Part shown: in pieces, positions 1 to 13,135 of the stretch
Numbering within the stretch: position 1 is the first letter of the stretch
Layout of the letters: each line of letters starts with the position of its first letter
NCBI RefSeq assembly: GCF_037042905.1
Contig: NC_087252.1
Coordinates: 27,952,994-28,016,993 of the forward strand
Length of the DNA stretch: 64,000 nt
DNA from: Lytechinus pictus
Taxonomy: Eukaryota; Echinodermata; Echinoidea; Temnopleuroida; Toxopneustidae
Direction: 5' to 3'
Position numbers and translations under genes: made by a program
The notes under the pieces: generated by a model
Told to the model about the DNA's origin: nothing
What the model saw: the letters and a program-made list of their open reading frames with translations, nothing else
Databases searched by the model: none

Positions 1-1550
1 TTATTATTTAGCCTTTTTACATGATTTGAAGCAAGCAGAAATTATACCTTCGGTCATGAAATTACCAATACACGAGGATATTTGGGCACCTCGCAGTCCT
101 CGTTGCCCTGCATTTTGCAGTCCACCCCCCCTTACACGTTTGGATGTGTAGGTCTGGCAGTGGCACTGAAGATGGGAAAGCCCAGGGGGTGCCCAATAAA
201 ACAGTTTGGATTTTGCTACTACTGCTATTTGTATTGGGCGATTGCATTTTATTGTCGAAATTATTATTTTTTTTGGTATATCATTCCAGAAATGAAATGT
301 ATTGGATTTTAATCGATATTTTTATATTAAAATACTTCTTTTATTCCTCTTTGAAGGTGTTTACATTATGTTCCAAATTCTGCTTATTTGGAGACGTTAT
401 AAAAATGTATTTGACATTGAAATCAGTTAAAAATAATAATATAAAAATAATCATTGCGAGCGCGAAGCGCGAGCTAAAAATTGTGATATTCCTAACTGGA
501 CATTAGACGTTCTAAGCACTTTTAGTAACCATGAACAAATTAGTTTCTAACTAAATAATTAAATGATGCGAGCGCGAAGAGTGAGCTGAAAATTTGAGAC
601 TTAACATACATCATGATACCTACCTGCTTGGGTCATGGGCACCCTTTCGTGAAGCATGTTAACAATTACAAGTTGCCATTCTATGACAGTTATCAAAGTA
701 AAAGCCACAGACCAGTGTTCTCAGCCAATCGAAAACCAAGGGTATTACTCAGTGGCGTATCTGGCATATTTCGTCAGGGGGGGGGGGTGGCAAGCGACAA
801 GGATGAGCAAGGTGGGGGGGGGGGGGTTGTAGGCATGGACGTATATAGGCACAATTTTTTCAAGGGGGGGGGCTGATAATCATTGCCCAAATATCAACTT
901 CACAGTTTTTAATTCAATTTCAATTATTATTTAGCCTTTTTACATGATTTGAAGCAAGCAGAAATTATACCTTCGGTCATGAAATTACCAATACACGAGG
1001 ATATTTGGGCACCTCGCAGTCCTCGTAGCCCTGCATTTTGCAGTCCACCCCCCCCCCCCCTTACACGTTTGGATGTGTAGGTCTGGCAGTGGCACTGAAG
1101 ATGGGAAAGCCCAAGGGGTGCCCAATAAAACAGTTTGGATTTTGCTACTACTGCTATTTGTATTGGGCGATTGCATTTTATTGTCGAAATTATTATTTTT
1201 TTTGGTATATCATTCCAGAAATGAAATGTATTGGATTGTAATCGATATATTTCTAATTAAGTGGTAATTGCAATTTTTATATTAAAATACTTCTTTTATT
1301 CCTCTTTGAAGGTGTTTACATTATGTTCCAAATTCTGCTTATTTGGAGACGTTATAAAAATGTATTTGACATTGAAATCAGTTAAAAATGATAATATAAA
1401 AATAATCATTGCGAGCGCGAAGCGCGAGCTAAAAATTGGGATATTCCTAACTGGACATTAGACGTTCTAAGCACTTTTAGTAACCATGAACAAATTAGTT
1501 TCTAACTAAATAATTAAATGATGCGAGCGCGAAGAGCGAGCTGAAAATTT
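1..1550. repeat. Direct tandem duplication (about 600 bp, offset 923)
   Basis: The segment 1-600 recurs at 924-1550 with near identity, starting from TTATTATTTAGCC in both. The second copy carries an extra segment near 1238-1275 and longer C runs. The spacer 601-923 has several G homopolymers. The first copy may start before the window. Short ORFs here are duplicated with the DNA and have no gene-like features. Confidence 0.9.
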
Positions 1551-1850
1551 GAGATATCCCCCCCCCCCCCTGAAAAGTAGAAATTCTAAGCATTTCATTT
1601 AACTATGAACAGGATGGATATATCTAAACAGTATATGTGAGCACGAAGCACGAGCTGAAATTCCTGCCTAAGAACTGCTTATTAAGCACTTTTTGAAACC
1701 GTGAACAATTTGGTTTCTACCTAATCAATTGACGCGAGCGCGAAGTGCGAGCTGAAAATTTTAGATATTTCAACCTGAAAACTAAACATTTATCAAAGGT
1801 ATCCAACTCAAAAAATTGATGCGAGCGCTACGCGCAAAAATTTTATTGTT
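440..1850. repeat. Dispersed GCGAGCGCGAAGCGCGAGC minisatellite, cluster 1
   Basis: Variants of GCGAGCGCGAAGCGCGAGC followed by TGAAAATTT occur near 457, 568, 1411, 1522, 1637, 1733 and 1820. They are separated by about 85-120 bp of AT-rich sequence with recurring GGACATT, AAGCACTTTT and ATGAACA words. It is the same family as the arrays at 13.3-15.0, 23.4-23.8, 28.3-28.9 and 43.4-43.9 kb. Confidence 0.85.
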
Positions 1851-1860
1851 ACAATTATAT

Positions 1861-2577
1861 TACCTAAAAGATGTTCTCTAACTTTTTCCTGTCCCTGGTC
1901 AGCCCAGTCCGTCCCCACTATCGGTACAGTGAGCTCTAAAAAGTTGCATTGCGTAAAAATCACAATTTACCGATAAAAGTGTACAGTTTAATTGACATTT
2001 ACCCACAAAGATGGTGGAACTAAAAACCGAATCAGTTGGAATAGCCCCGTGTGACTGACAGTTTATATTTTTTTCCCACAGTCTGCAGTCCAGTTTTTTG
2101 TTTTCCCTTTTCTCTTAAACTCTTTCTTCTTTTTCCCCTTCACCCGTTTTTCTCTCTTTCGTCTTTTCCTTTTTGTCTCACTTTTTTCGCTTCCTTTTTT
2201 TTTGTTTGTGACTCGTCAGGGGGGCAGTCTGTCCCCCTCCCCTCAGGTACGCTAGTGGTATTACTGAAATATCAAGAGTAATTATTTTACTGTAGCAGAT
2301 TTTGCTAATATCTCACGATAAATCCGCGGCGCATTTTTTTTTTACCGTGTCGCTTGCTTACTTTTTACTTTTAAGTCTAGTGCAACTTTTCAAACCAGAA
2401 TCGCGACCTAAGGTCACAAGATTTTGAAATTACGCAACACTGATTAGTGAATGTATACCCCACCTTGCTCAAAACCGTGAATTTCCAGGCAAATCTAATG
2501 CAAATAGTGTTTTAGCCAAAATTCATCTTATTTTAGTATCCTTTTGCTGTTTAAACTCAATCAATTTAATTTTGTTT
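1861..2577. other. No gene seen; pyrimidine-rich stretch
   Basis: This interval holds a T/C-rich run at about 2065-2210 followed by a short G/C-run remnant of the GGGGGCAGTCTGCCCCC type at 2219-2245. ORFs are low complexity. Confidence 0.6.
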
Positions 2578-3642
2578 CAGGGGTAGCGGAACGTATTTTC
2601 GTTGGGTGGGGGAGGGCAAAGCCAAAAAGGGCACTTTTAATGCCATAAAGAGCATTTTGGTGCAAACGGATGTTTTCACCATGAGATTATCATCTGTCAA
2701 GGGCGGAAATCTTTCCCCGAAGGTAGAGGGACCAGGGGTTCGAAAATTTGTCTAGCCAAAACAAAAAGAAAAAAGGGTTATCACTCCAATGTAAGGTCAT
2801 ATCGACCAAAATAAATTTGACAGGCAAACAAAAAACAGTTTATCACCCTACAAAGTAAGGTTATATCGTCCAAAATACATGTTTTATTTCGATTTTTAAT
2901 GATGTATTTATTTCCATCATACAAGTCCAAAAATAGTGGAGGGGACATTTGATATTGTGTCCCCCCTACTATTTTGAGTAGGGGGGGGGCACGTCCCCCA
3001 TGTCCCCCTGAGATTTTCGCCCATGTCATCTGTGTGAAGGAGTTGTGTGTTTTGTTGTAATTAAGTTGAGCAAAGATTGTTTTAAGTTATATCTGATTGA
3101 TAAGATATATATTTAGGTTTCCGTGAACCCCAATGTAAAGGAGTAACTGCAATATAGCTATATGAAACTGCTTGCTACGGGTCAACTCGTATCGATCACC
3201 TTTATCTATTAAAATAATGGTTTAAAAGTACTAATTTGAGGGGAAAAAATCGCCTGCCCCTAAAAACATATGAATAGACACCAAACCAGAGAAAAAGACC
3301 ACAAAGTAAAGACATTGTGGCCAAAACTGTGATTGGGGGGGGGGGGGGCGGCCATTTTGAATTTCGGCCCTGCACACTTTTTTTCGGACCCGAGACAAAA
3401 ATATTGTTATTTCATGTTGAGATAAGGTAAAAGGAACACAAAAACTGTTGCCACAGTGAAACCAAAAATTACCCATTTATAGCCCGCTCCTACTTAAATA
3501 TATTATGTCTTATTTCCAAAAGGGTATTGCATTTTGAAAAAAGGGCATTTTCCATAAAAAAAAAGGCGTTTTTCCTAATGGAGATTTTTTTTGGGGGAGG
3601 GGCACTTCCCACTGACCCCCACCCCCGTTTCCGCCGCCCCTG
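2578..3642. mobile_element. hAT-like non-autonomous element, outer
   Basis: Left end CAGGGGTAGCGGAACG and right end CGTTTCCGCCGCCCCTG are inverted repeats. The flanks TTTTGTTT (2570-2577) and TCTTGTTT (3643-3650) form a 7/8-matching 8-bp target duplication. No transposase is present. A second element (2698-3025) sits inside it. 8-bp duplications and CAGGG ends are characteristic of hAT transposons. Confidence 0.75.
2698..3025. mobile_element. hAT-like MITE nested in the 2578-3642 element
   Basis: Ends CAAGGGCGGAAATC and GATTTTCGCCCATG are inverted repeats. TCATCTGT flanks both sides exactly (2690-2697 and 3026-3033). Inside are two similar 60-bp segments with AAGGT(C/T)ATATCG(A/T)CCAAAATA. 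Confidence 0.85.
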
Positions 3643-3734
3643 TCTTGTTTAGGGTAGGGATAAAGTTCCAGACGATTTACATTGAAAAAAAAAACAATTA
3701 AAAAGTTGAAAAACAAAGAAGTACATTGGAAATG

Positions 3735-4030
3735 AATAACAATTCAAATTCAAATTTATTCATTTCACTTCCATCAAACAAAAACAAATTGTATACCATA
3801 TATAAACATGAATATTTGTATCTGTTGCAAAAAAAAAATTAATATACATATGTATATGTTGTGAAAAAAAATACTTAGACAATTTGGGCAACACATTGTA
3901 GGTTTTGAATATGTATACTGTTTTTCAATAGAAATTAAATTAAGATGAAAATGGAGGGACCCACTAAAAAGATATGCTTGTACAGTGTGGGCCCCTAAAA
4001 AATAGATAACACAACAAATAACAAAATAGC
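3735..4030 (-). mobile_element. LINE 3' end remnant
   Basis: AATTCAAATTCAAATTTATTC at 3742 is the reverse of an A/T-rich LINE tail. At 3955-4000 an inverted repeat GAGGGACCCACT...AGTGTGGGCCCCT forms the same hairpin type as at 44.7 and 54.86 kb. No coding sequence remains. Confidence 0.55.
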
Positions 4031-4514
4031 GAAGTACAAATACAGATATATGTAATCAAATGAGAAAAAAATAAATAAATGAGAGAGAAATAATACTCAC
4101 AAAATAAAACGAAGTTATCAAAAAATATAGTTTGATATAGGACAAGACAACCCGTCCTAAAATATATCCACCCTTCCCCACCCCACCCCCCCCCCAGAAA
4201 AAGAGAAGAAAAAAGAGGAGAATGCCCTGAGAAGATGGATGGGTGCTGCTGAACGTAGGTAGAACATATGCCATCGTGGACTCAAGCAAACTGGATTCAA
4301 TGATGTGTATAAAAGGAGAAAAAATATATAAAATAACCTGGAAAGAATATCATGCTCGAAAAATGTAATTGATGCCGTGAACAAAAAACCGGTAGGAAGG
4401 CAAATAAGCGGACAGGAAAGAAAGAGAAAATAGAGGAGGATAGACACAATAATGTATGAGGTTAAAAAACGAGCACATCTGAGAAGGACTTGTGTCAGAT
4501 TTGTTTGTTTGTTT

Positions 4515-5125
4515 TTTGATAAAAAAAAGGATAATGATTATTTTATGCTTTAATTAATTTTAATCCAACAAGCATAACACTGAAAATTTCATCAAAATCG
4601 GATGTAAAACAAAAAGTTATGACATTTTAAAGTTTTGCTTAATTTCACAAAATAGTTTTATGCACATCCTTGTCGGTATGCAAATGAGGAGACTGATGAC
4701 GCCATCCACTCACTATTTATTTTGTATTTTATTATATGAAATATGAAATATTCGAATTTTCTCCTTATTCTCCTGTGAAAAAAAAAAAAGATTAATTCCT
4801 CCCTGAACATGTGGAATTATCATTGTTTAATACTATATGGCTCAGTCAAGTTGGTCCACACTGTCAAATCTGTGAAAAATGAAATATTGTATAATTCAAA
4901 CAATAAAAACCAAAAGAAATAGTGAGTGACGGACATCATCAACCCTCTAATTTGCATGCCACTAAGTTGTGTATATCACTGTTTTGTGAAAAATAAGCGA
5001 AACTTTAAAATGCCATAAATTTCTTATTTTACATCCGATTTTGGTGAGATTTTCAGCGTTATGCAAGTTTGGTTTTTCTCTATTTATTCAAATCAACATT
5101 TTTCTGGGGTGGACTTGACCTTTAA
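4515..5125. mobile_element. Foldback-type element with long inverted repeats
   Basis: The left arm (about 4540-4735) contains TCATCAAAATCGGATGTAAA. The right arm (about 4920-5090) contains its complement TTTACATCCGATTTTGGTGA, and the arms pair through GATGACGCCATCCACTCACT / AGTGAGTGACGGACATCATC. The same family occurs at 56634-57301 and, as one arm, at 50655-50865. Ends read about AAAGGTCAAG. No ORF. Confidence 0.75.
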
Positions 5126-7149
5126 AGAAAACACCCTTTTTCCCTTTTTAAACAGACCTGTTCTGTTAAATTGCAGAAAAATTCCTGTTTTATGAATTTA
5201 CAGAATGATTCTGTTACTGCTTTCTGCAAAATCTTTTTTTTTTCTGTAAAATCGTGGTTTTTGTAACAGTGCAGATTTTCGATCGACCTCCACCCCCGTC
5301 TGATAGCCCTGTCTTTTTAGGGCTCGTATATTTTCTCTTCTCAGTCTTCTGCCTTTCATTACAGCTAATACATGTATACTCCATTTCCCATCACCAACAT
5401 CAATTTCCTTCGCCAGACTCCTTCCTTACAACTTATCATTAAAAAAAGTAAATCGTGAACTGGTTCAAATGATTCATACATATGCATCTGAATCAGCCGT
5501 GCCTATTGAAAGATATATCACACAAGTGGATCACCGGAGAAAGGAAACTTTCAAGCTCGGAAGTTAGAAGTACCGATAATTGTATAGGTATATTTTATTC
5601 AATCTGCATATCAGAAAAAGAAATGAAAAAGCATCATAAGTATGCTGCAAAATACACTTATTTAGTCAAAAACAGTATTTGACTCAATTCTTTACGATTC
5701 GATTAACTAAATCTAATTCTCGTTCAACATTCATGCCTTGATCTTTATGACAGCTATTTTATGTATTTAAACTGAATTATGTTTATATGTAACACCTTAT
5801 CATAACTCCTTGCTATGTTGTCATTTAGAAATAAATTTGTTCAAACTAAAATTAAGTCTTCATTGACTAATTATTTGTGTACCGAAACTCTCTTAAAAGA
5901 AATAGTTCCTTTCGTCTAAATATTAAATGTAAACATTTTTCAAAGAATTCAGTACCTCTGATGACTCGTATAATTATTCATGAGTCTGATAAGCAGTAAA
6001 ATAGGGCTTATATTTTATGTAAAGTATCGCCTTATATTATTTGCTCTCAAAGTCTTATCTAATCCATTCTCAATAGTCCTAAATTGTTTTGTCTTTATCA
6101 AATCCTATGAGAGCTGATAAGCTACAACTAAAATCACCCTCATGCTTTGCACATATTAAATAAACTGCCAGCTACATCACCACCATCATGGTTTATGAAT
6201 TAATGTAAAATGTTTATATATTAATTCCTCACTTTAAGCTAAAGGTCAATTTCTCCTGATAGGTCATAAGACTTCGTTATCTAAACCTTCATTCTCAGAA
6301 TCTGTAATAAACTAACATCCATTCACCAAATACGGTTTGTTTACATCTCTTACGCCCTTTACGTCTTTACGCTACTATACCCATTAGCATAATTTGGCTG
6401 ATTTACTTTCATTGACACGTAAGCACCCTTACGCTAAATTGACCTTGACTTTATATAAAATGAAGCAAAAATAATTTCCCTTTTTTTTATATTAACTAAA
6501 CAAAATATCATTCTTTCTAAGATATATACAGATACAATGAGTATTAATTATGCAAACTTACTTCTTGTTCGGCATTCTAACTGCTTCAGTTTGGGGTAAT
6601 TTATAGGTTATTCTGACATATCGTCAAAGAAAAACATTCATGTTTTCTAGCTTTCGGCAAGTGCGCTGACCTCCTGTGGTCGATTTAAAAGTCAAATCTA
6701 AAAGGAAAAATCTAAAGAAAAAGGTTTGCTCGGCAAACCAATATGATTTACAAATGCATCTAAGTAACAGTTGATGGTGGTTTTTATTCATCAATATGCA
6801 CTGGATCTTAATCTTCCTGAATTAAGGTCATTAACTACAAAGACAAACATATACATACTGTTAAACAACATGCGCCAAATTTAAACATTATATACACAAA
6901 TATTGCAAATGATATGCTGTAAATCAAGGAGTGTTTTATCCATGTTAGAAGGCCTACTATAATTTCAAACATCATACTAAGCCGAATGCATAGAAATTTA
7001 CAATTTTCCAGTCGTATGCCTTTGCTTGAATAATTTTAACCAATAAAATAGGAGACCTTTCTGATATACATTTAGCCAAGTAAAGAAAGTAGGATAACTG
7101 GCAATTATTGTCCTTTACATAGTTATCTGTTTGTTAACTTGTTTAGATT
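5126..7149. other. AT-rich stretch without recognisable genes
   Basis: A short inverted-repeat relic of the CTGTTAAATT / AATTTACAG type is visible at about 5150-5260. The rest is AT-rich with no splice-supported exon, RNA gene or clear transposon. A 66-codon ORF at 5482-5682 lacks support. Confidence 0.6.
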
Positions 7150-7422
7150 AAACGCCCTTTCACAAGGTTAAAAAAATAGTAATTTGAATGATGATTCCAG
7201 TGAAAAATAAGGCTTTTGACGAATCTTTAGCACGTGTGAAACCAACTAGAATCACGAACGCTAATCACAATCACGAATTCAAATTCTACTCCAGAGGTGA
7301 ATTCCAGCTAAGATTCACTCAAAATACGGTACGAATTTTCCGCGTGAAAAGTGGGATGATTCTAAAGACGAATTCATCATAACAATGATAATACAATATT
7401 CACGTGTGAAAAGGCCCTTAGA
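7150..7422. mobile_element. MITE, CCCTTTTCACACGTG-end family, copy 1
   Basis: The body GAATGATGATTCCAGTGAAAA and a core CTAATCACAATCACGAATTC recur at 55.47-55.71 kb, with reverse copies at 55.95-56.48 and 57.48-57.57 kb. Ends read CGCCCTTTCACA and TTCACGTGTGAAAAGGCCC. A 64-codon ORF here is repeat-derived. Confidence 0.7.
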
Positions 7423-10100
7423 AATATCATTCCAAATACTGTGAATAATTCAGGTTCTCAATTGCATCCAACGCAATGGTACTCATTAAAATTTATTAGG
7501 AGGCGCGAACATTTGTTTGTTTTGTATATTTACGCTCGCATCAACACTTGACGCGACGGCAGTCAGTTATTAAGAAAAAATAATAATAATAGACATAGTG
7601 CCGACACGCGCATTGAAAACAGGGTCAAAGGTCAACCATGGGGGTTGAATAGTTCCCAGTGCGCACATGATATTTTGCATTCATCGCTTTTTTATTATTC
7701 CTGAATTGATTGAATTTTCGGCAAACTAGCCTACATCCGGGAGAGATAATAATCGAGTCTAATTTGTACTGCAATTGCTGTGAATACTATGTACTTTCTC
7801 CTTTTTGGTTTAGAGTTTTATAATGGACCCCCTTTAACAATTTGGTTTGTTAACATTATTATTTATTCAGGATCAATTCAATTTTTTTGTATTGAAAAAT
7901 AATGTGACGAATTATATAGGCTTGATTTGCTCAATCTATACAATTATTCAAAAAGGGAAATAACGAAAGTAAATAGCCAAATAAGGAATATGGGAACACG
8001 AGAAATTAACAAGGTGATGCTGAAGACAAATGGAGTGGAAAAGCGGGGAGGGGGGGGGGGGTAGGGGGCGTGCAGGGCGGTTTTCTACTCCTAAAACACT
8101 GCATTAAAGTGTCGTAATCACAACGCCGGTATCGTACGAGGATAATAAACAAGTAGCAAAAATCACAAATCATGTATAGGAAAAGCATATATTTTGACTT
8201 AATATGTTTTATTAAAAGATTGAGCATAAATTGATATAGTCCCCTAAAAAAATGGGCGATCATATGATTTGTGATGATTTAGGGGGGCGCGCCCGGGTGG
8301 CAACTCATATATAGCTTACAATATTTTTACTGATCACTGACTGTATAAAAAATGAGGATTTGAACTTCTTATGGAAGGGCTTGGAGTTAATCAACTATTA
8401 TAATGATACCCCTATTCAATTAAAAATAGAAATGTTGCACTCGGATCGAATGCAATTTTAACAACAATAATTTTAACATTCCAAATATTTCTATGCAAAA
8501 TTTTAACCAACCCATCAACGGCCCTCTAATCGAATAGGTCGGCAAAATTACCCTTTTTATGTCGACTTCAAACCACCTATTTTTTCTTTATGTTTTGTAT
8601 CACGAAACGGGGAATGTCACTGATTAATTATTCTTTATAGCTGTTTTCATTATTATTACCATTACTATGAAGATTATCATATCGTCGCTATTAATTATTA
8701 TCATTGAATCATTATTTTTATAGCGATCATCATTGCCATCAATAAAATTACCATCATTATAGGGCGGCGAAATCATACTTTTTTTCTCTCTTCTTAATTA
8801 AAAAAGTAGGGGCGGTCGTTGCCCCCCCCCTTGACGACACCCTTGATCATCATTATCATCTTTGTAATAGGGGCAAAGGACCTAAACGTTATATCAACTT
8901 GTTATCAAATGAAAAATAAGGGGTATAATTGAAGTGACAATACAAAGACAATTGGACACCGTACTTAATTCCCCTCTATTTTCTCTTGTTTGAACTATTT
9001 CAATAAAAAGTAGGGGCGAGCGCCATTCAACTCATAGCGCCCGATCATCATTATCATAATATATTGTACATATCTGAATAAATGTAATTCATAATTGTTT
9101 ATATTCTAACATTCATCCGCTTCCGCCATGCATTTATTCTTAGTGAAATGATTTGATATTTTTTAAATTATAATAAATTTAAATGCTGATTATTTTTCTC
9201 TTATTTTCGGCACTCTTTGATCTTCCTAGTAAATGCAATTTCACGTTATTATGAATTTGCGGATTGACTGTAATTGTCACATTTTTTTTTTACCTCCACA
9301 GCTCCCATTTTTTATTTCCCCCTCTCCTTCTCTCTCTTTCTATTTTTTTAAACTGATACCTTATTACGACTACTTTCAAAATAATATCCTTTATAAAAAA
9401 GTAAAAGTTTTATGTAACAGGTTCTTGTTAAGGGGATGATGATCGTTCAAGACATTCGTAGATCTTCTTGATCTTGATAATTCCTGTGTCAAGTGTAAAC
9501 TTCTGGATTATGAAGGCTTAGACATCCACCGTTTTCAAAATGTAAGATGGCACATGTCTCAACTTGCTTTTCTACTTTTCTCTGATTTGATCTGACAATT
9601 CTTCTGGCAAATGTTAGACATTGTTAATAATCTTTTTGTTGTGAATGTATATCAATACTGCCCCCTATTTTTATATATCACTCTCTTTGCCTCTCTCATC
9701 TCTGTGTCTCTCTATTTCGTTCTCCGATTCCTCTTTTCCTTTTCTCTTGTGTAGTGTAATGAAAAAACAAAACCACACACAGCCTTATTTAGACGCTTTT
9801 AATGCATATTTAAGATTGAAAGCTCGTAGCCATATATAGCTATAGAGGGATCGAGGGTACATATTGAAAATGAGAGAGAAAATAATTAGATTGCATAACC
9901 TGATAGGATTTATTTGAAAGAGGAAAACAATGATAAGATGTCATAAGTGAAGTGATTTTCATGTAAGAAATACATTTCTCTATACACAATAAGATTAATC
10001 TAAACAATACCTTGTTTTTTAACATTCCGCTATGCCACTCCCTCCTTCACATCCATTAAAGCTTTAACTGGTTATAATCATAAATAGCTTTTTTTATACT
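7423..10100. other. AT-rich DNA with microsatellite-like and G/C-run relics, no gene
   Basis: Imperfect ATT/ATC repeats lie at 8640-8770. Relics with TAGGGGCGGTCG, TAGGGGCGAGCGCC and G-runs occur at 8045-8080, 8280, 8810-8850 and 9010-9040. No supported coding exon was seen. Confidence 0.55.
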
Positions 10101-10106
10101 CGGATA

Positions 10107-11660
10107 TTACTAGTTGTGTTATGAATGGGGGGTTATCTTCTGCTTATTTTAATTTAAGGCGAGGGGTAAGACAGGGTGATCCCCTCTCCCCATATTTGTT
10201 TCTGCTCTGTATAGAAATACTTGCTTTGGCAATAAGGAAAGACATAAATGTTGAAGGAATTCAATTTTAGAACCATGAAATAAAGCAAATTTTGTATGCT
10301 GATGATATATCATTGTTTGTAAAAAGTACACACTCTTTAGAACGTCTTCAATACCTTTTTGAAGAATTCGAGAAAATTAGTGGTCTAAAAATAAACAAAG
10401 GAAAAAATAATATTTTGTGGATGGGTCGGGATAATGACAGACCTCAGACACAGTTGTTTGGGAATTTCGTTCAGCGTATTAAAATTTTAGGTGTTTACTT
10501 TTCTCTTAATGTTATAATAAAAGAGGACATGAATTTCAAAGAAATACTTAGTAAAATAAAAAGACTCTTGGGATGGTGGAAACAAAGGGATCTCACACTT
10601 ATGGGGAAAATTCACTTGTTAAAAACATATGCATTGTCAAGGTTAAACTTTGTTTCGTCACTAATAGTGGTTCCTCAGTGGTTGTATGCTGAGGTTGAAA
10701 AGATCACATTTGAATTTTTATGGTCAGGAAAAGATCGGATATAGAGAATTATAATGCACCAGGATTACTCACAAGGAGGTTTAAAAATGATGAATTTTAA
10801 GTTGTTTGTAAAGTCTCTATTATACGTTTGATGTGGCTTAAACGATTACTTTACAGAGAACGGGATGCAGGATGGGAGTTGTATAACCGCAAATCAACTT
10901 CTCCAAATAATATATATTGTGCACGTTATACCAACAAGTTGGAAAAAATGTTAATAGTTCAATAAAGTTTAAAAAATTGATTTCGTAGACTTTGGGATAA
11001 GTATGAATATTGGAAAACAGGAAACAGCTTTTGAGGTAATTAAACCAAAAAAAATATATTACTTGTTTATTACCAATCTACAAGAATTATACAAATTAAC
11101 ACTTAAGGATGGTCACAGTGATTTTAATTCTACTGATGTAGAAATTTGTAAATTATTTGGATATATCAGGAGTACGACTCTTATAAGAAAGCAAAGGGAA
11201 TCTCAGTTTATGCTTTTACATGGTGCAATATATACAAAAGAACATTTGATGAGATTTGGTTTCTTGCATGGGAGATAATTACTTTTCGTTTTGTTGTACA
11301 AAAACTGAATCGTACTTTCATATACTCATGGATTGCATAAAAGTCAAACCTCTGTGGCAATTTTGTATTGATCATTTTTGTTTAGTTGAGCTAAGAACTT
11401 TGAATTGAAGGGAAATTTTCTTAGGATTACCTGGAAATTCTTGTAGTATTAAATTTGTCAATTCCGTTATTCTTTTTATTAAATATGCAATTTTTAATTC
11501 CAGAGCTGAAGGCCGGGTACCTTCATTTATTAAAATGCAAAAATATATTACGGGTTGTATAGAGGAAGAAAGTCGTCTGGCAACGAAGTCAGGCAAGTTA
11601 AGTTTACATTTACAGAAATGAGATGAACTGAATGTGAAAAGAGATTTGAATGTGAACAGG
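10107..11660 (+). pseudogene. L1/Tx1-like LINE reverse transcriptase, 3' part, decayed
   Basis: Upstream of the main ORF the frame reads [20 protein letters not shown], an RT signature, then meets a TAG. It continues with YADD (10297-10308), the RT catalytic motif, and a WWKQRDLTLMGKIHLLKTY block to 10744. After further stops the C-terminal region reads GDNYFSFCCTKTESYFHILM in a shifted frame (11270-11330), a Cys/His motif typical of LINE tails, and then SRAEGRVPSFIKMQKYI. It has multiple stops and at least one frameshift. The LINE 3' UTR probably runs to about 12020. Confidence 0.85.
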
Positions 11661-12548
11661 TGGGATGTGTCTAGTGTGGTGCGAGTGTGAATCCTGGTGT
11701 GAATGTTGATGATTGTTTTTCTTTTTACTACTTCTTTTCAATTTCCCCTTCTCTTGTATCAATATGATTTGCAGGTTCTTTTCTTTTTGTATCCTATTTC
11801 GCGTTAAATTAAACGTTTATATGCAGATTTGTATTATTATGTTTGTTTACGTATGCATGGTATGTGCATGTGTGTGTGGGTGTTAAGGTGGGTGTGTGTA
11901 TGTGTGTATAATTATGTAAAGTTATGTTGAAGTTTGTTGTAAAATGGGATGCAATGATAATACATGTATGTTGATTTCTGTTTTCCTGTAAATCAGTCAA
12001 TCATTCAGTCATTCAATATCAATTATTATTAAAATACATAGAGGGTTCGGAACTCAGCTTAGTTAGTTTTTTTTTTTAGATATAAAAGTATATCTTTAAG
12101 GAATTTCATTCTATCCTTATTTGCTTTAGTTTTGGATAAATATATATATATTTTTTTTTGGGGGGGGGAATATCCTTGTTGATATAAAATGAAGATTTGT
12201 ATTTTTTTTTTGTATTTATCTTCAGTTTATGTAATCCATTTGAATGAAATCCTTAATAAAACATGTTGAAAAAAGTGTATATACAGGGTGTGTGTGGGTG
12301 TGTGTGTATTTTGACAAGCAAATTAAAGGGGGCGGGGCCCGTCATTCAATAACAGTAGGGTGCAGATAGTTTTGGGTGTGACGGTTAGGTTCAAAGGGTT
12401 GTTGGCTCCCCACTCACAGTACAAACTGGACTAGGGCCGACTGGCCCATATGACTTCTTTCATTAGTGATCAAGACAAATAGGAGGAAACAGGAAAAGGA
12501 GAAAATGGGGCGATGATCGCGATGAAATAGGCTTAATCTTACACGATA

Positions 12549-12695
12549 CAGGGGCGGATCCAGGATTTTCCAAGAGGGGGGCACATTTTCCCGAAGAAAA
12601 TTTGACAGGCACACTTGTTTTAGAGAACGGCATTTTTACATTACACATTTTTATTGTGCCTCTCGAAGGGGGGGGGGGCACTGGATCCGATAGTG
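12549..12695. mobile_element. hAT-like MITE remnant (GGGGCGGATCCAGG end)
   Basis: Left CAGGGGCGGATCCAGG and right CTGGATCCGATAGTG are inverted, about 147 bp apart, with a G-run before the right end. No convincing target duplication. Same end family as 13136, 18935 and 28174. Confidence 0.55.
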
Positions 12696-12724
12696 GGCCT
12701 ATATGACAAATTCATGCATATGGC

Positions 12725-12960
12725 CCTTGGAAACAGGGTTGCTGAAGCACCCCCAAGATTTTCCGGGGGGAGTTGCGCGTGTTCTCCAAAGGCAGCACCC
12801 ATGGAAATCTGTTGGATATGCTAAATAGCAGAATTGTTACCGAAATTACGTATATCTTATAGCGAAAACCTTTTTTATTGTCAAATTTCGTGTGACGGAA
12901 ATGACCTTCAATTTGTAGCGAAACCCCCTTTGCTTTTGCTTGTTAAACTTATAGGGAGAA
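12725..12960. repeat. Interspersed repeat, copy 1 (second copy 37555-37730)
   Basis: GGCCCTTGGAAACAGGGTTGC, a GGCAGCA block, GAAATGACCT...TTTGTA and AAACC...CCCTTT..TTTGCTTGT appear in the same order at 37.55-37.73 kb. Probably a transposon relic. Confidence 0.55.
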
Positions 12961-13135
12961 AAAATTACCTTGAATTTTGTTTAAAATCCGTTGACATGTC
13001 AAAAAGCTTTGCAATTAATTGGACTTCAAACCAACAAAACCGACCCGGAACGCACCCACGGGTATGTTTGTCAAAATAACGCAATAGCTTCGATTGGGCT
13101 GGACGAACCGGTTGCCTTAAAACTGTTGTACGTTT

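Noticed and set aside
144-506. 120-codon plus-strand ORF and its twin at 1073-1461
   Set aside because: Part of a tandem duplicated repeat, hydrophobic AT-driven composition, no splice or motif support; the two copies differ by frame-breaking indels.
440-1850. CRISPR array (regularly spaced GCGAGCGCGAAG repeats)
   Set aside because: Eukaryotic context, variable degenerate repeats, spacers that are themselves repetitive, no cas genes.
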